Below are positions 8,155-19,121 of a stretch of 43,823 nucleotides of DNA, piece after piece. The stretch is from positions 1-43,823 of the forward strand of contig JAVVEZ010000023.1 in assembly GCA_032250895.1 (NCBI GenBank). Reading direction: 5' to 3'. The position numbers were made by a program, and so were the translations under genes. The notes under the pieces were generated by a model, which was given only the letters and a program-made list of their open reading frames with translations, was not told where the DNA came from and ran no database searches. This DNA comes from JAVVEZ01 sp032250895 (lineage in GTDB: Bacteria; Pseudomonadota; Gammaproteobacteria; Pseudomonadales; Pseudohongiellaceae). Each line of letters opens with the position of its first letter. The stretch's first letter is position 1.

Positions 8155-11100
8155 TCAGTCCTGGCTCAGCTTTCGATAGTATTCCGCTACGGATTCCTTG
8201 TATTCATCCGGGATCACATCGCTGACGGTAGTGCGGACGCTGCTGTTGCCCTTGTCCTTGCTCTGCAGCGAGACTTCCAGCTGCTCGATCAGGCTCAGCA
8301 TGTTGTTGTATTCCTGCGCCACGATGCTGTCGTTACGATTGACCTGGGCATATTCCAGTTCACGAACCAGATCGTACATGCGGGCGAGGGCCTCCGGGTC
8401 CAGATTCAACTGGGCTATGGCGGCCCGGGTCAGATCGGTCAGATCGCTGACATCGCCATAGAAACCTTCGGGCAGGCGAACATTGTCAAAGGCATCGGCA
8501 TTGCCATCCCAGGCACCATTGCGGGCACCGAAGCGGCCACCACCGCCTGGCCCACCTTGCTGACCTCCTTGCTGCCCCTGTTGTTGACTACTCTGGCCAT
8601 TCTGTGACTCCTGGCCCTGGCCGGCTTGTCCGTCCGTCCGGGCCTGGGCCAGTTGCTCCTGCAACTGGTTGCGCAGGGCCTGGGCCTGTTGCCGGGCCCG
8701 ATCAAGCTCGGTGTTGCCCCGGGTTCCCGCACCTTGTGCGAGTTGCTGGGCGCGTTCGAGGCTTTCCGCCAGTCGCCTGATCCCGGCAGTCACCGAGCTT
8801 TCATTGCCGGCAATATACAGGCCATAGCCGCCGTCGATGTACATCGCGGATTCGGCCACGGTTCGTTCCAGCTCGTTTTCGATCAGGTCGTTGTTGGCGC
8901 GCTGCAATTCCCGGGTGGCATCAGGGGCTTCCTGCCCGAAGCGTTGCATGCCGTTGAGCATTTGCTGTTGCAGGCTTTGCAAGTCTGCAGCCAGTTGCTG
9001 CTTTTCTCTGGCCAGGGCCCATTCTTCTGCCAGCGTCATGCCGCGGCTGTTCGGGTCGTCACCGCTTTCACGATCGGCAACGGCCTTGGTCATGGCATCT
9101 TGCAGTTGCTTTTCCATGCGCTGCTGTTCCGTGAGCATCTGTTCGGACTGCTGCGCCATGTTGTTGAAGGAGCTCTGCATCGAGGCGAGTTGCTCCTGCG
9201 CCACCTGGTCGCGGGCACCTTCCAGCTGACGTTGGGCTTCCTCGGCGGCGCGTTGCAGCTGTTCCTGGCTGGGGTTGCCACGCATGGCCTCGGCGCTTTC
9301 ATTCATCGCCCGAATGGCACTTTCCATGCGGCGCTGCAGTTCACTCTGGGCCACGTCCTGTTGCTGGCCGCTTTCATCAGACTGGGAGCCGGAACCACTG
9401 GCGCCGGCCTGACCACCTTGTTGTCCCGACTGACTCTGTCCCTGCTGGCCTTGTTGCCCCTGCTGGTTGCCGGCTTGCTGTTGTCCCTGTTGTCCCTGCT
9501 GTCCGGACTGATTCTGTTGCTGCGGACTTTGCAGCCGCTCCTGGAGTTTCTCGGCCTCGCGTCGCAGCATGTCCTGCTGATAACGCTGGGCGTCGGTCAC
9601 TTGCTGTTGGTTGCGCATGGTGTTGGCCAGCTCTTGCTGACGGCGGGCCAGTTCATCCAGCTGCTTCATGATGTCTTCGGCTTCCTGGGCCTGGGCCTGG
9701 GGTGAGGAAGAGCGGTTGCCGGTCTCATACTGGTTTTTTTCTATGTCCATCTCCAGCTCGAACATTTCCGCGAGGTCGGCATTGTTGCGGCCGCCGCCAC
9801 CGCCACCGCCGCCACCCTGCTGCTGAGAGATGGTGATTTCATTGAATACCGCTTCTGCCCGCAGCAAATGCTGCAGGGCTTCCTGGGCGGGCTGGATGGC
9901 TTCATCGAGCGCCACGGCCGCGAGCTTTTCCGAAGCCGGGTACATGGCCTGCACGGCCTGCTCCATGCTGGCGACGAAGCGCTCGATCTGTTCGTCCCGG
10001 CTCAACTGCCGGGCGTGGGCCCTGTCCACCAGGGTCTGGGCCTGCTCGGCCAGGGTGGTTTGCAGTTCGGACAGCAGCGAAGAATTGATTTCGATAGTGG
10101 CGGCATCACCCGTTTCGGCCTGCTGCCTGATCAGGTTCCAGGTCGATACGATGATCTGACGCTGACGCTGGGAGATTTCATCCTGCGGCCCACCGCCACC
10201 GCCGCCACCACCGCCGCCAGAAATCTGGGACTGGCTGTAGCGCCGGTTGAAAGGTTGTACCTGGATGAAAAACATGTCGGTGCGCACGGTCTGACTGCGG
10301 TCGCTGGCCTCGGCATAATAGGAAATCAGATCGCCGGGCACCAGCGGCACTTCCCGGGTTTCCACGGCCGGTTCGGGCGCCGGGGCGGGGGCGGAACCCG
10401 TCGCATCAGTGGTGGCTGGGAGACGTGCCGGACCATCCGGCAACACCAGATTGAAGGCTCCCACCGGGGTGGAATTCAAGGGCGTGGTCTCTGTGGTCCG
10501 GATGTCTTCAAGCATGAACAAATGCTTGGCATTCAACTCGCGCTTGTCAGCCTGGGACAGGTCGATGCTCTGCCAGCCGGCCCCGTTGACGGAGTACTTC
10601 AGTTCTAGATTTTTCAACCCGAAATCATCGCTGGCCTCCACCTCTACCAGCACTTCCTCGATATTGCTGGCGTTCCAGTCCAGGCCCGGCCGCAGCACCT
10701 TGACCACGGGTTTGCCGTCTTCGGTCAGGCGAATGAAATAATCGTCACTCAGCCGCACTTGCTCGCCGCCGACCAGCGCTGCAATGTAGTACTCCCCCTC
10801 TTCGGTCACCATGAATTCGGTGCTGGCCTGATTGCCATCGAGGCTCAGGCTCTGGCCGGCCTTGTTGAGCACGAGTTCGCCCTGGAGCAGCGGAGCGGAG
10901 GTGGTCACGGTGAGTTCGACCCGGGTGTCCGGCAGGGTACGAATGTCCCCGCCGGGCTCGATGGTCTCCGCTTCCCGGCTGGTCCATTCGGGGTAGTGAT
11001 AGGTGAGACTGAGATTCTCGATGGCAGGCAGATCCACCACCTGGATGTCGAATTCGGGACTGCGGGCGCCACTGGCGCTGACGTAGTAGGCCATCGGCTC

Positions 11101-11838
11101 CTGCAGAGAGAAAAAGGTGAATTCGAAACCTTGCGGACCCTGTACCATGGGAACCTGCTGCCAGTCGCGGGCACCGCTCTTGACATGGATGACAGCCTCG
11201 GCAGGATCGAAACCGTGCATGGCGCTGCTGATGCGCAGGTTGGCACCCCGCCGCACGCTCTGGTCTCCTGGCGTCACCACGATGGACTGGGGCGGCAGCA
11301 GGTCGTCAAGGGCCCAGCCTGCAAAAAGATTGCGCAGGCTGTAGTTGAGCATGCCGGGACCGGCTATCAGCAGATAAACCAGCAGCAGGACGGCCGCCAC
11401 CGTCAGGCCGCCTGCATAGTTCAGTTCCTGCTGCCGGACCTGTTGTTTGACCGGATAACTGGCGCTGACCCTGAGGGCATCTTCTGCCAACAGATCGCGG
11501 AACGGATTATTGCTGTCCTTCATTTCCAGGTAGGTCTGAATACGACCCTTGAAACCCGGACTGCGGGCTTCGATCCGGCTGCTGATGCCACGCCGGAGCC
11601 GGCGCAGGGGCATTACAATGAAGCGAATGACAGTGGCGGTCAGGGCCAGGATCAGCAGCAACCGACTTAGATTGACCGTACTGCTGGCAAAGCCGCTGGC
11701 AGTGGCCAACCAGGCCCCCGCGACAGACAGCAACAGCAGGACGCAAACGGTGACTGCCGCGCCCTGGAGGAGGGTCAGTCGGCGCAGGCGCTGCCTGAAA
11801 GCCTCAAGATATTGGTCGAGTTGTCTGGATGCGCTCAT
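8155..11838 (-). CDS. Giant DUF4175-family membrane protein
   Basis: This 1227-residue envelope protein is the last gene of the MoxR/VWA cluster. Two membrane helices lie near the N-terminus (about 22-48 and 58-79), a third at about 149-168, and the rest is probably periplasmic. Residues about 190-520 look like beta-rich Ig-like repeats. Two polyglycine runs follow (SGGGGGGGGGGP near 541 and QQGGGGGGGGGRNN near 673), then a long helical segment with a Gln/Gly/Ser-rich stretch at about 760-830 and a third low-complexity patch near 1100. The C-terminal part is helical. The start ATG directly abuts the upstream TAA. The family is uncharacterised; association with MoxR/VWA operons suggests a structural or scaffold part of that complex. 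Confidence 0.85.
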   Translation of the reverse strand: MSASRQLDQYLEAFRQRLRRLTLLQGAAVTVCVLLLLSVAGAWLATASGFASSTVNLSRLLLILALTATVIRFIVMPLRRLRRGISSRIEARSPGFKGRIQTYLEMKDSNNPFRDLLAEDALRVSASYPVKQQVRQQELNYAGGLTVAAVLLLVYLLIAGPGMLNYSLRNLFAGWALDDLLPPQSIVVTPGDQSVRRGANLRISSAMHGFDPAEAVIHVKSGARDWQQVPMVQGPQGFEFTFFSLQEPMAYYVSASGARSPEFDIQVVDLPAIENLSLTYHYPEWTSREAETIEPGGDIRTLPDTRVELTVTTSAPLLQGELVLNKAGQSLSLDGNQASTEFMVTEEGEYYIAALVGGEQVRLSDDYFIRLTEDGKPVVKVLRPGLDWNASNIEEVLVEVEASDDFGLKNLELKYSVNGAGWQSIDLSQADKRELNAKHLFMLEDIRTTETTPLNSTPVGAFNLVLPDGPARLPATTDATGSAPAPAPEPAVETREVPLVPGDLISYYAEASDRSQTVRTDMFFIQVQPFNRRYSQSQISGGGGGGGGGGPQDEISQRQRQIIVSTWNLIRQQAETGDAATIEINSSLLSELQTTLAEQAQTLVDRAHARQLSRDEQIERFVASMEQAVQAMYPASEKLAAVALDEAIQPAQEALQHLLRAEAVFNEITISQQQGGGGGGGGGRNNADLAEMFELEMDIEKNQYETGNRSSSPQAQAQEAEDIMKQLDELARRQQELANTMRNQQQVTDAQRYQQDMLRREAEKLQERLQSPQQQNQSGQQGQQGQQQAGNQQGQQGQQGQSQSGQQGGQAGASGSGSQSDESGQQQDVAQSELQRRMESAIRAMNESAEAMRGNPSQEQLQRAAEEAQRQLEGARDQVAQEQLASMQSSFNNMAQQSEQMLTEQQRMEKQLQDAMTKAVADRESGDDPNSRGMTLAEEWALAREKQQLAADLQSLQQQMLNGMQRFGQEAPDATRELQRANNDLIENELERTVAESAMYIDGGYGLYIAGNESSVTAGIRRLAESLERAQQLAQGAGTRGNTELDRARQQAQALRNQLQEQLAQARTDGQAGQGQESQNGQSSQQQGQQGGQQGGPGGGGRFGARNGAWDGNADAFDNVRLPEGFYGDVSDLTDLTRAAIAQLNLDPEALARMYDLVRELEYAQVNRNDSIVAQEYNNMLSLIEQLEVSLQSKDKGNSSVRTTVSDVIPDEYKESVAEYYRKLSQD

Positions 11839-13839
11839 TTAGGGTGTTCCTGTTTTGAAACGTAAATAGCGGTTACCGAGAAACGATTCTGCCAGCACAA
11901 TCATAACAAGCAATAACAATAATGCACGCCAGATTTCCACTGGTTCTGTCTCTGCCTGCGCTGCCGCGGTTGCAGATTCGCCAGTGGCGCCGGCGCTGGC
12001 ACCGGCGACGCCAAGCTGCCAACGCTGCAGTAGCTGGGCATCCATCGGACTCAGATCCGACTCACGCTGATCCGGGTTCACTGCCACCAGAACCTCTCCG
12101 CCTGGGGTCACAACCCGGTAGAAGCCGGTCTGGCGCAACTGGACGTCCTGGGCCCTGGTGGTATCTTCCAGGGCCAGCAAACTGCGCCCCTGGGGGTCGA
12201 AGACCTGCCCTGACGCGGCGCCGGTCTGCTCCAGTTGCAGGAAACTGTCGGCCAGTTGCTGCCGCAGCAGGATGTTCTCGTTGGAAAGGTAGCGCGCTGT
12301 TTCGGCCATGAAACCAACAAAGACCGGATGCACCGGCAAATCCGTCCAGGTGTTGTCCAGGCGGGTGTTCAACAGCAGAATCCGCCCCTGCCCCATGGGA
12401 TGTTCAAGCAGCAGGGGGATGTCGTTGAGGCCGATCAGCACGCTGTCCTCGCTCTTGGGCGACAGTGGCAATACCCGGGAAATGCTGACATTGTTCCAGC
12501 CAGCAGACTGGCTCAAGACAGGATGCGTGCTGTCAATCCGGGTAATGTTATGGCGCGTGATCGAACTAAAAGCCGGACTTCCAGAGAGTAAGTGCCCGCT
12601 TACAGGAAGACTTGCCAGCCCCGAACTGCGCTCACCGAGGGCGGCGAAAATAGCCCCCCCGGCGTTGACGTAGTTGCTCAAGGCAGCGGCCAGGTTTGGG
12701 CTGACACTGCCCAGATCATCGATCACCAGCCAGGGGTAGCGTTGTAGAATGCGGGGGTCCAGATCGGAGATCAGCGTGGTTTTTACCTCGTAGGGCCGGG
12801 GGCCGGTTGTCAGGGCGGCGCTGAGATAGGTCACTGCCAGCGAGTCCGGATTGGTCGTGAGCAGCAGCACCGGAGAGGGGGGCGAATTATCCATGACACT
12901 GAAACGGTGATCATCCAGCGGCAGGTCGTCGCCCGGGGCAAGCACGGCTTCCAGACGATTGTCACCAGGCTCGAAAGTCAGATTCCGGAAGCGGTAAAGA
13001 GCCTGTCCCGACGCGGGGACCGTCTGGTTCAGTTCCGCCTGGGCAAGCCCATTGACCAGCAGGCTCACCTGCTTGTCGGCGCTTTCGGTATTGAAACCGC
13101 GGACGCTGACAGTGATTTCATCCGGTCCGGTGATGATGCTGTCCACCAGCCAGTTGGGGCTGGGTGTGGTCACGATCCGCTCCAGTGCGAGCGTCAGTGG
13201 ACGGCCATTGATGCTGTCCGGAATCAAATCGGCAAAGCGAACAGGCTGCCCCGTCTGCTGGAAATCGCTGATAAAATGCAGCACAAAATTGGCGTCGCTT
13301 TTGACGATGAGTCCGTTCAGCGCCGAGATCATCGCGCCCACGTCGAGGCGGCCATTGTCCGGACTCAGGCCAGCCAGGGCCTGCTTCAACCTGCCGCTGT
13401 CAGAACTGGCTTCAGCCACGCTGGCCAGCCGGGTGCTGGCGGCATAGATACTGGCCTGATCACCCCCTTCCATGGTGTCGATGATGTCTTCAGCCCGGCT
13501 GAGAGCCTGGGTAAAACTGTTGCCCTGATTCATCGAGAAGGAGGTGTCGATGACGATGACATGGTGAGTGTCCTGCTGGCTGATCAGCGCCTGCGGTGGC
13601 AGCTCCAGCGAGGGCCGGGAAAAGAGCAGCGCCAGCAGAATCAGCAGCAGCATGCGCAGGGCCAGCAACAGCAGATATTTCAATTTGCGCTGCACGTGAA
13701 TGCGGTGTTTGGACGCTTCCAGAAACATCGTGGAACTGAATTTTTCCCGCTCCGTGGTCTGGGTCTGCAAACGGTGCAGCCACAGGGGCAGCGCGACGCC
13801 CAGCAGGCCAAACAGAAACAGGGGGGTCAGTAAGCTCAT
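11839..13839 (-). CDS. BatA-like VWA-domain membrane protein
   Basis: This 666-residue inner-membrane protein starts with the BatA N-terminal domain: two helices flank WLHRLQTQTTEREKFSSTMF. A von Willebrand A domain follows with an intact MIDAS start (VIVIDTSFSMNQGNS). A middle region (LLLTTNPDSLAVTYLSAAL, then YPWLVIDDLG) resembles the class-I glutamine-amidotransferase-like fold often found in such proteins. A membrane helix (LLLLLVMIVLAESFL) ends the chain. The stop is immediately followed by the DUF4175 start. Role, by family: metal-dependent protein-protein adhesion module working with the MoxR ATPase. Confidence 0.88.
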   Translation of the reverse strand: MSLLTPLFLFGLLGVALPLWLHRLQTQTTEREKFSSTMFLEASKHRIHVQRKLKYLLLLALRMLLLILLALLFSRPSLELPPQALISQQDTHHVIVIDTSFSMNQGNSFTQALSRAEDIIDTMEGGDQASIYAASTRLASVAEASSDSGRLKQALAGLSPDNGRLDVGAMISALNGLIVKSDANFVLHFISDFQQTGQPVRFADLIPDSINGRPLTLALERIVTTPSPNWLVDSIITGPDEITVSVRGFNTESADKQVSLLVNGLAQAELNQTVPASGQALYRFRNLTFEPGDNRLEAVLAPGDDLPLDDHRFSVMDNSPPSPVLLLTTNPDSLAVTYLSAALTTGPRPYEVKTTLISDLDPRILQRYPWLVIDDLGSVSPNLAAALSNYVNAGGAIFAALGERSSGLASLPVSGHLLSGSPAFSSITRHNITRIDSTHPVLSQSAGWNNVSISRVLPLSPKSEDSVLIGLNDIPLLLEHPMGQGRILLLNTRLDNTWTDLPVHPVFVGFMAETARYLSNENILLRQQLADSFLQLEQTGAASGQVFDPQGRSLLALEDTTRAQDVQLRQTGFYRVVTPGGEVLVAVNPDQRESDLSPMDAQLLQRWQLGVAGASAGATGESATAAAQAETEPVEIWRALLLLLVMIVLAESFLGNRYLRFKTGTP

Positions 13840-13851
13840 AGTGTAGTGTCC

Positions 13852-14766
13852 CTAGCCTCGTTTCTCCCGAAAAGTCAGATAATTGTGCAGCACTTTGTCC
13901 AGGGGCTGGCTGGTATTGACCAGAACATGGTCGGCTCCTACCCCATGCGCGGCATTCTCGATGGCTTTGATATGAGCCTGAATCCGGGCTGGATAGTCCT
14001 GCTTCATGTAAATCGGGGAGACCTCGATGGCCGCGCCGGTTTCCATGTCCTCGAACAGCGTGGACTCCCGGATGTCAGGATTGAGTTCATCCGGGTCCAG
14101 CAACTGAAACATGATGACATCCTGGCCCTGATGAGCCAGTGGCCTGACACTTTCCAGCATGTCGTCGGGGTCGCAGTAAAAATCCGAAATAACCGCCACC
14201 ATGCCGCGCTTCTTGACGTGTTCGCGGAAACGGCTGAAGGGTTTGTGCAGGCTGGTGCCCTGGACGGCTTCGGCCTTGTCCAGGGTATGAATGACACTCT
14301 GCAGCGAACCGCTCTTGCTGGTGGCGGGACGATAGGCAATCACCTCGTCATTGAAGACCATGGCGCCGATGGCATCATGCTGGCGCGAAGCCAGGTAGGC
14401 CAGACTGGCCGCCAGATACTTGCCGTATTGCAGTTTGGTCGTGGCGCTGCCAAAGCCCATGGAGGCACTGGCGTCCAGCAACAGCATCAGGTGGCTGTTG
14501 GTTTCTCCCAGGAAGCGTTTGATATAGGTACGGTCGGTGCGGGCAAAGACATTCCAGTCGATATGGCGCGGGTCGTCACCTTCGACATAGGCACGGTATT
14601 CCACAAATTCCTGGCTGAAGCCGAATTTGGGGGAGCGGTGCAGGCCCATCACAAAGCCTTCCACGACGGCCTTGGCGACCAGTTCCAGATTGCTCAGACT
14701 GGCCAGCACACGGGGTTCCAGCAGACGGGTCTGGGCTTTGGGATTGTCAGTATGGGTCAGGCTCAT
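13852..14766 (-). CDS. DUF58-domain protein
   Basis: About 305 residues, a soluble DUF58 protein. The family signature is clear: FVEYRAYVEGDDPRHIDWNV, then FARTDRTYIKRFLGETN, then a VWA-like LLLDASASMGFG. ATG 14766 is taken as start; GTG 14775 three codons earlier is equally possible. DUF58 genes almost always follow a moxR gene, as here (39-base gap), and are thought to serve as adaptors of the MoxR ATPase. The next gene starts 12 bases after its stop. Confidence 0.92.
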   Translation of the reverse strand: MSLTHTDNPKAQTRLLEPRVLASLSNLELVAKAVVEGFVMGLHRSPKFGFSQEFVEYRAYVEGDDPRHIDWNVFARTDRTYIKRFLGETNSHLMLLLDASASMGFGSATTKLQYGKYLAASLAYLASRQHDAIGAMVFNDEVIAYRPATSKSGSLQSVIHTLDKAEAVQGTSLHKPFSRFREHVKKRGMVAVISDFYCDPDDMLESVRPLAHQGQDVIMFQLLDPDELNPDIRESTLFEDMETGAAIEVSPIYMKQDYPARIQAHIKAIENAAHGVGADHVLVNTSQPLDKVLHNYLTFREKRG

Positions 14767-14805
14767 TGCTTGCACTTGATCTCTGATGAATGTTGAAGCC
14801 GCTGG

Positions 14806-15825
<1,020 letters not shown>

Positions 15826-15853
15826 AGTCTCATTCCTGCTTTGTGTTGTTTAA

Positions 15854-18208
15854 CTAATTGTGCTGCCGGCTCAACTCCAGCAAGAGCATCTGGGCCGGCC
15901 GGTACTGAGGAGCAATATCCAGAGCGGTCATCAGATGTTCCCGGGTCTGTTCGATATCATTCAGTGCCTTGTAGGCGCTGGCAATCCGGTAATGAGTCGC
16001 GGCCAGATCCAGGGGCTTCATGGCCAGCGTCACGAGGTATTCCTCCAGTGCCTGCCGGGGATGGTCCAGGGTCATCAACAGATCGCCGAACTGGTTGTGC
16101 AGTTTCTCATTGAAGGGTTCCACATAGTTGACAGCCGTATAGACCTTGACCGCATCCTCGAGACGGCCATATTCGACATAACGCTCAGCCAGCGCCATCA
16201 GGGCACGGGGCGCATAGCCACCTTTGTGCCAGAAGGTTTCCAGGGTTTCAAATTCCAGCATCCTCTCCCCCAGCCGGGAATAGGCTCGCGCCAGGGCGAT
16301 GTAGGGGCTGTCATTTTCCACATAGTCGGGGTAGGTGAAGATGGCGCGTTTGGCTGCCGCCACTGCGGCTGTCCAGTCTTCTGCCTCCAGGGCACTGAAG
16401 CTGTGCTGATAATCCTTGATCCACACATCCAGCTGATCCAGCAGAGGGCCATACTGGATATCGATGAACTGTTTGAAATGGCGATCGAAATCCTCCACGG
16501 ATATGCCCAGGGTATTGGCAATGGCTGTCGCGGGCCGGGTACCGTCGGGAAACTGATGGAGGATATCGACTATCTTGTCAAAACCGTATTCCTGATCGAT
16601 GAAATCGAATACCAGGCCGGCCTGCATGTAGGAGACCATTACCTGGTTTTCATAGCTGGGGCGCATGAAACCGTCATCCAGTTCGGCGATGGGCAGGAAC
16701 TTGTCGGCAGCCATGGCCTGCAGGACACCGGTGGGAATCTTGACGCCGGGAGTGGGACCGGTGCGCCATTCCTCAAAGACGGAAATGCCTTCACTGAACC
16801 AGCGTGGCACATTGTGACGAGTGGCCTCGAGCGTAAACACATGGGCCATTTCGTGCCACAGGGTAGTGCCCCAGTGATAACTTTCCTCAGGGTGTCCGGA
16901 CGGCGAATCCATCGCAAAGAGATAGCCGAAGGTCACGCCCAGAATGCCGACGCCCGGCATCCCGATGGAGCGCACGACAAAATCCTCATGGTTGGGGTAG
17001 ATCTCAATGATGATCGGTTCCCTGGGTTTGAAACGGTAACGCTCTGAATAAAGAGCGATACTGTCTTCAGCGAGTTTGCGGGCATAATCCTTGAGGATAT
17101 CGCGCTCGTTTTTGTGCAGACGCAGGGTCAGCAGCGGCAGGGTCCCGGGTTCGGGTGGGTCTGGATAGTTTACCAATACGAAGTCTTCTACAAAGGTATC
17201 CAGCAGGCGCAGAATATTGACCCCCTTGGGATTGAAGGGATCGCCCTGATAGGCGATTTCTGCATGCTCGATGGCTTCGCTGACCTTGTTCAGGCGCAGG
17301 TAATTCTGGCCCAGCTCAAGTTGCGCTTCCCAATGTCGGGGCTGAATGGCAACGGCTTTTTCGTAGAAGGCGCCGGCTTCTGCATAGTGCCGGGTGATGG
17401 ACGCAAAATAGCCTGGAATGGCATAGGCATCGCCATAGTTCGGGTTTTCAGCCAGTGCCGCAGCGATGAAGGGTTCGGGATCCTGCCGGGTCATGAAGGC
17501 CAGGGCCGCTTCGAGGGCGGACAGTTCCATGGTGGGCAGGTTTTCATCCCCGGCCAGCTCTTTGGCTTCGGCCAGCACGTCGGCAGCCTTGTCATATTGA
17601 TCCTGTTCCAGTGCGGAGCGGGTCATCATGATCAGGGCCCGCAGCTGGGCGCCGGGCGGGGAAGCAAAATTTTCCATCACGGCAGCAATATGGGTATTGA
17701 TCTCCTCGGCAGAACCTCCCTGGCTGAGGGCTTCAGCAGCGCCGATATGGGCATAGGCATTGCTGCTGTCCAGCGCGATGGCCTCCTCGAACAGGGCCAT
17801 GGCATCGGGATATTGATAGGTCTGCATGAACAGCTCGCCCCAGCGGACCCGAATGCTGGGATTTTCGGGTGAGGATTGCACGGCACTCTGGAACAGGGCG
17901 TTGGCTGTTTTTACATCCCCCAGTGCCCACATGGCTTCGGCACGAATCTGGGCAGGATAGCTCAGGTCCAGCAACAGTGCCTGGTAGCAGACAGAGGCGG
18001 CGTCGGACTGGCCGCTCCAGAACAGGGTTTCACACTGTTCCAGATCGCTGTGATCGAGCGCACCATAGAGTGGTTCCCTGGCGTCGGCAAAGCCCGCATG
18101 GGCAAGTCCGGCGCCAGCAGCAAGCACCAGCAGGCATCTCATGAAGCCCGCCCGGCTCATGCCACCGACGCGCAGCCGGGATACTGACCGTTCAGGGAGA
18201 GAGGCCAT
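15854..18208 (-). CDS. Exported TPR protein with gluzincin (HEMAH) peptidase domain
   Basis: About 784 residues from ATG 18208, chosen because GGAG lies six bases upstream. An earlier ATG at 18241 would give 795 residues. A signal-peptide-like segment (MRCLLVLAAGAGLAHAGFA) points to the periplasm. TPR-like helical repeats fill the first half (for example YPDAMALFEEAIALDSSNAY). A peptidase_MA-type zinc site follows: HEMAH at about residues 452-456 with the third ligand Glu in RWFSEGISVFEEW about 17 residues later. TPR repeats return at the C-terminus. The start overlaps the upstream gene's end. A TPR/gluzincin protein is a plausible client-processing partner of the MoxR/VWA complex, but no substrate is known. 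Confidence 0.87.
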   Translation of the reverse strand: MASLPERSVSRLRVGGMSRAGFMRCLLVLAAGAGLAHAGFADAREPLYGALDHSDLEQCETLFWSGQSDAASVCYQALLLDLSYPAQIRAEAMWALGDVKTANALFQSAVQSSPENPSIRVRWGELFMQTYQYPDAMALFEEAIALDSSNAYAHIGAAEALSQGGSAEEINTHIAAVMENFASPPGAQLRALIMMTRSALEQDQYDKAADVLAEAKELAGDENLPTMELSALEAALAFMTRQDPEPFIAAALAENPNYGDAYAIPGYFASITRHYAEAGAFYEKAVAIQPRHWEAQLELGQNYLRLNKVSEAIEHAEIAYQGDPFNPKGVNILRLLDTFVEDFVLVNYPDPPEPGTLPLLTLRLHKNERDILKDYARKLAEDSIALYSERYRFKPREPIIIEIYPNHEDFVVRSIGMPGVGILGVTFGYLFAMDSPSGHPEESYHWGTTLWHEMAHVFTLEATRHNVPRWFSEGISVFEEWRTGPTPGVKIPTGVLQAMAADKFLPIAELDDGFMRPSYENQVMVSYMQAGLVFDFIDQEYGFDKIVDILHQFPDGTRPATAIANTLGISVEDFDRHFKQFIDIQYGPLLDQLDVWIKDYQHSFSALEAEDWTAAVAAAKRAIFTYPDYVENDSPYIALARAYSRLGERMLEFETLETFWHKGGYAPRALMALAERYVEYGRLEDAVKVYTAVNYVEPFNEKLHNQFGDLLMTLDHPRQALEEYLVTLAMKPLDLAATHYRIASAYKALNDIEQTREHLMTALDIAPQYRPAQMLLLELSRQHN

Positions 18209-19121
18209 CAGCTTCTCCACTGAGATTTTCGATTTCCTCACTCACCCGGGCGGATTCAAGGATGAGTTGCTGGAACTGTTCAAGGTAGGCCTCATTGCCG
18301 AGCTGGTCGCGACGCAATTGCAGGTCTTCAATGCGGGCATCGAGTTCCAGGCGCTGTTCCAGCAGACGGGCCAGCGCAGGGTCCTGTGTTTTTGCCTGCG
18401 GAAGCGAGCCGATCCGCGCCAGGCTGAACCGGGCGGCCCCCTCCCCCCTGATCTGAGGGTGTTCAGTGGCCAGTTTGCCGGCAGATTCATAAAATCCGGT
18501 GACAGCTCTCTGGGCATAGTCGAAGGCTTCCTGCACACTGATGTTTTCGTTCTTGTTGATGTCGGCAGACTCGCTGGCCAGAGCTTCTGCAAAGAAGGCC
18601 CCGAACTCGGTGGCATTGCGCTCATTGCCATTACGGGTGGCGGTGATCAGAATGCGGCCGTCCTTTGCCAGCGTTTCCAGATAGGCGCCACTGGTACTGG
18701 AGGTATTCAGTAAAAAATGATTCTGACCCGGCAGGCTGGTCAGGATGGTCTCCAGGTCGGCATCGCTGAGGTCGGGGCCAGGGATGTTGAATTTGTATTC
18801 CTGGCCATCATAGCTGCCATGGCCGATCAGGTAGATGGCGGCACGGTCGGTTTCCTGCATGTTATCCTTCAGGGTGCTGAAATGGGCCAACAGTCGTTCC
18901 CGGGTTGCCGCTTCCGCATTGAAGACGCTGACAAAACCGGCACCCACCAGGGTGGTGGAAGCCCCGGCAATGCGGCTGCGCTGTTCGTCAAACCGGGCGG
19001 CATATTCCGGCAGACCGCCGAGACCCTGGACTATGGTCACATAGAGCTCGGCACGAGCGGCGCTGGAACCCAGAATCAGGACGAAAACCAGCGTCCTGAC
19101 GAGACCCGAATGCTTCATCAT
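18192..19121 (-). CDS. Exported C13/caspase-like protein lacking the expected Cys
   Basis: The protein has 309 residues and starts at ATG 19121 (GGAGG five bases before it), overlapping the upstream stop (ATGATGA). A signal peptide is evident (VRTLVFVLILGSSAARAELY). The core resembles legumain/C13-type clan-CD proteins: IYLIGHGSYDGQEYKFNIPG with the catalytic-type His101, the strand FLLNTSSTSGAYLE where the nucleophile should be, then ITATRNGNERNATEFGAFF. At the expected Cys position only Ser/Thr are present (S141, S142, S144), so it is a pseudo-protease or a Ser variant. The C-terminal 80 residues form a coiled coil. It lies between two cluster genes and is surely co-transcribed with them. 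Confidence 0.8.
   Translation of the reverse strand: MMKHSGLVRTLVFVLILGSSAARAELYVTIVQGLGGLPEYAARFDEQRSRIAGASTTLVGAGFVSVFNAEAATRERLLAHFSTLKDNMQETDRAAIYLIGHGSYDGQEYKFNIPGPDLSDADLETILTSLPGQNHFLLNTSSTSGAYLETLAKDGRILITATRNGNERNATEFGAFFAEALASESADINKNENISVQEAFDYAQRAVTGFYESAGKLATEHPQIRGEGAARFSLARIGSLPQAKTQDPALARLLEQRLELDARIEDLQLRRDQLGNEAYLEQFQQLILESARVSEEIENLSGEADGLSP

Noticed and set aside
8023..8607. ORF starting directly after the cytochrome b561 stop
   Set aside because: It has no ribosome site or family pattern and mostly runs antisense through the DUF4175 end; treated as chance.
8626..9705. 359-codon plus-strand frame rich in Leu/Gly
   Set aside because: Antisense to the DUF4175 gene; Leu-rich composition results from the Gln/Gly codon pattern on the other strand.
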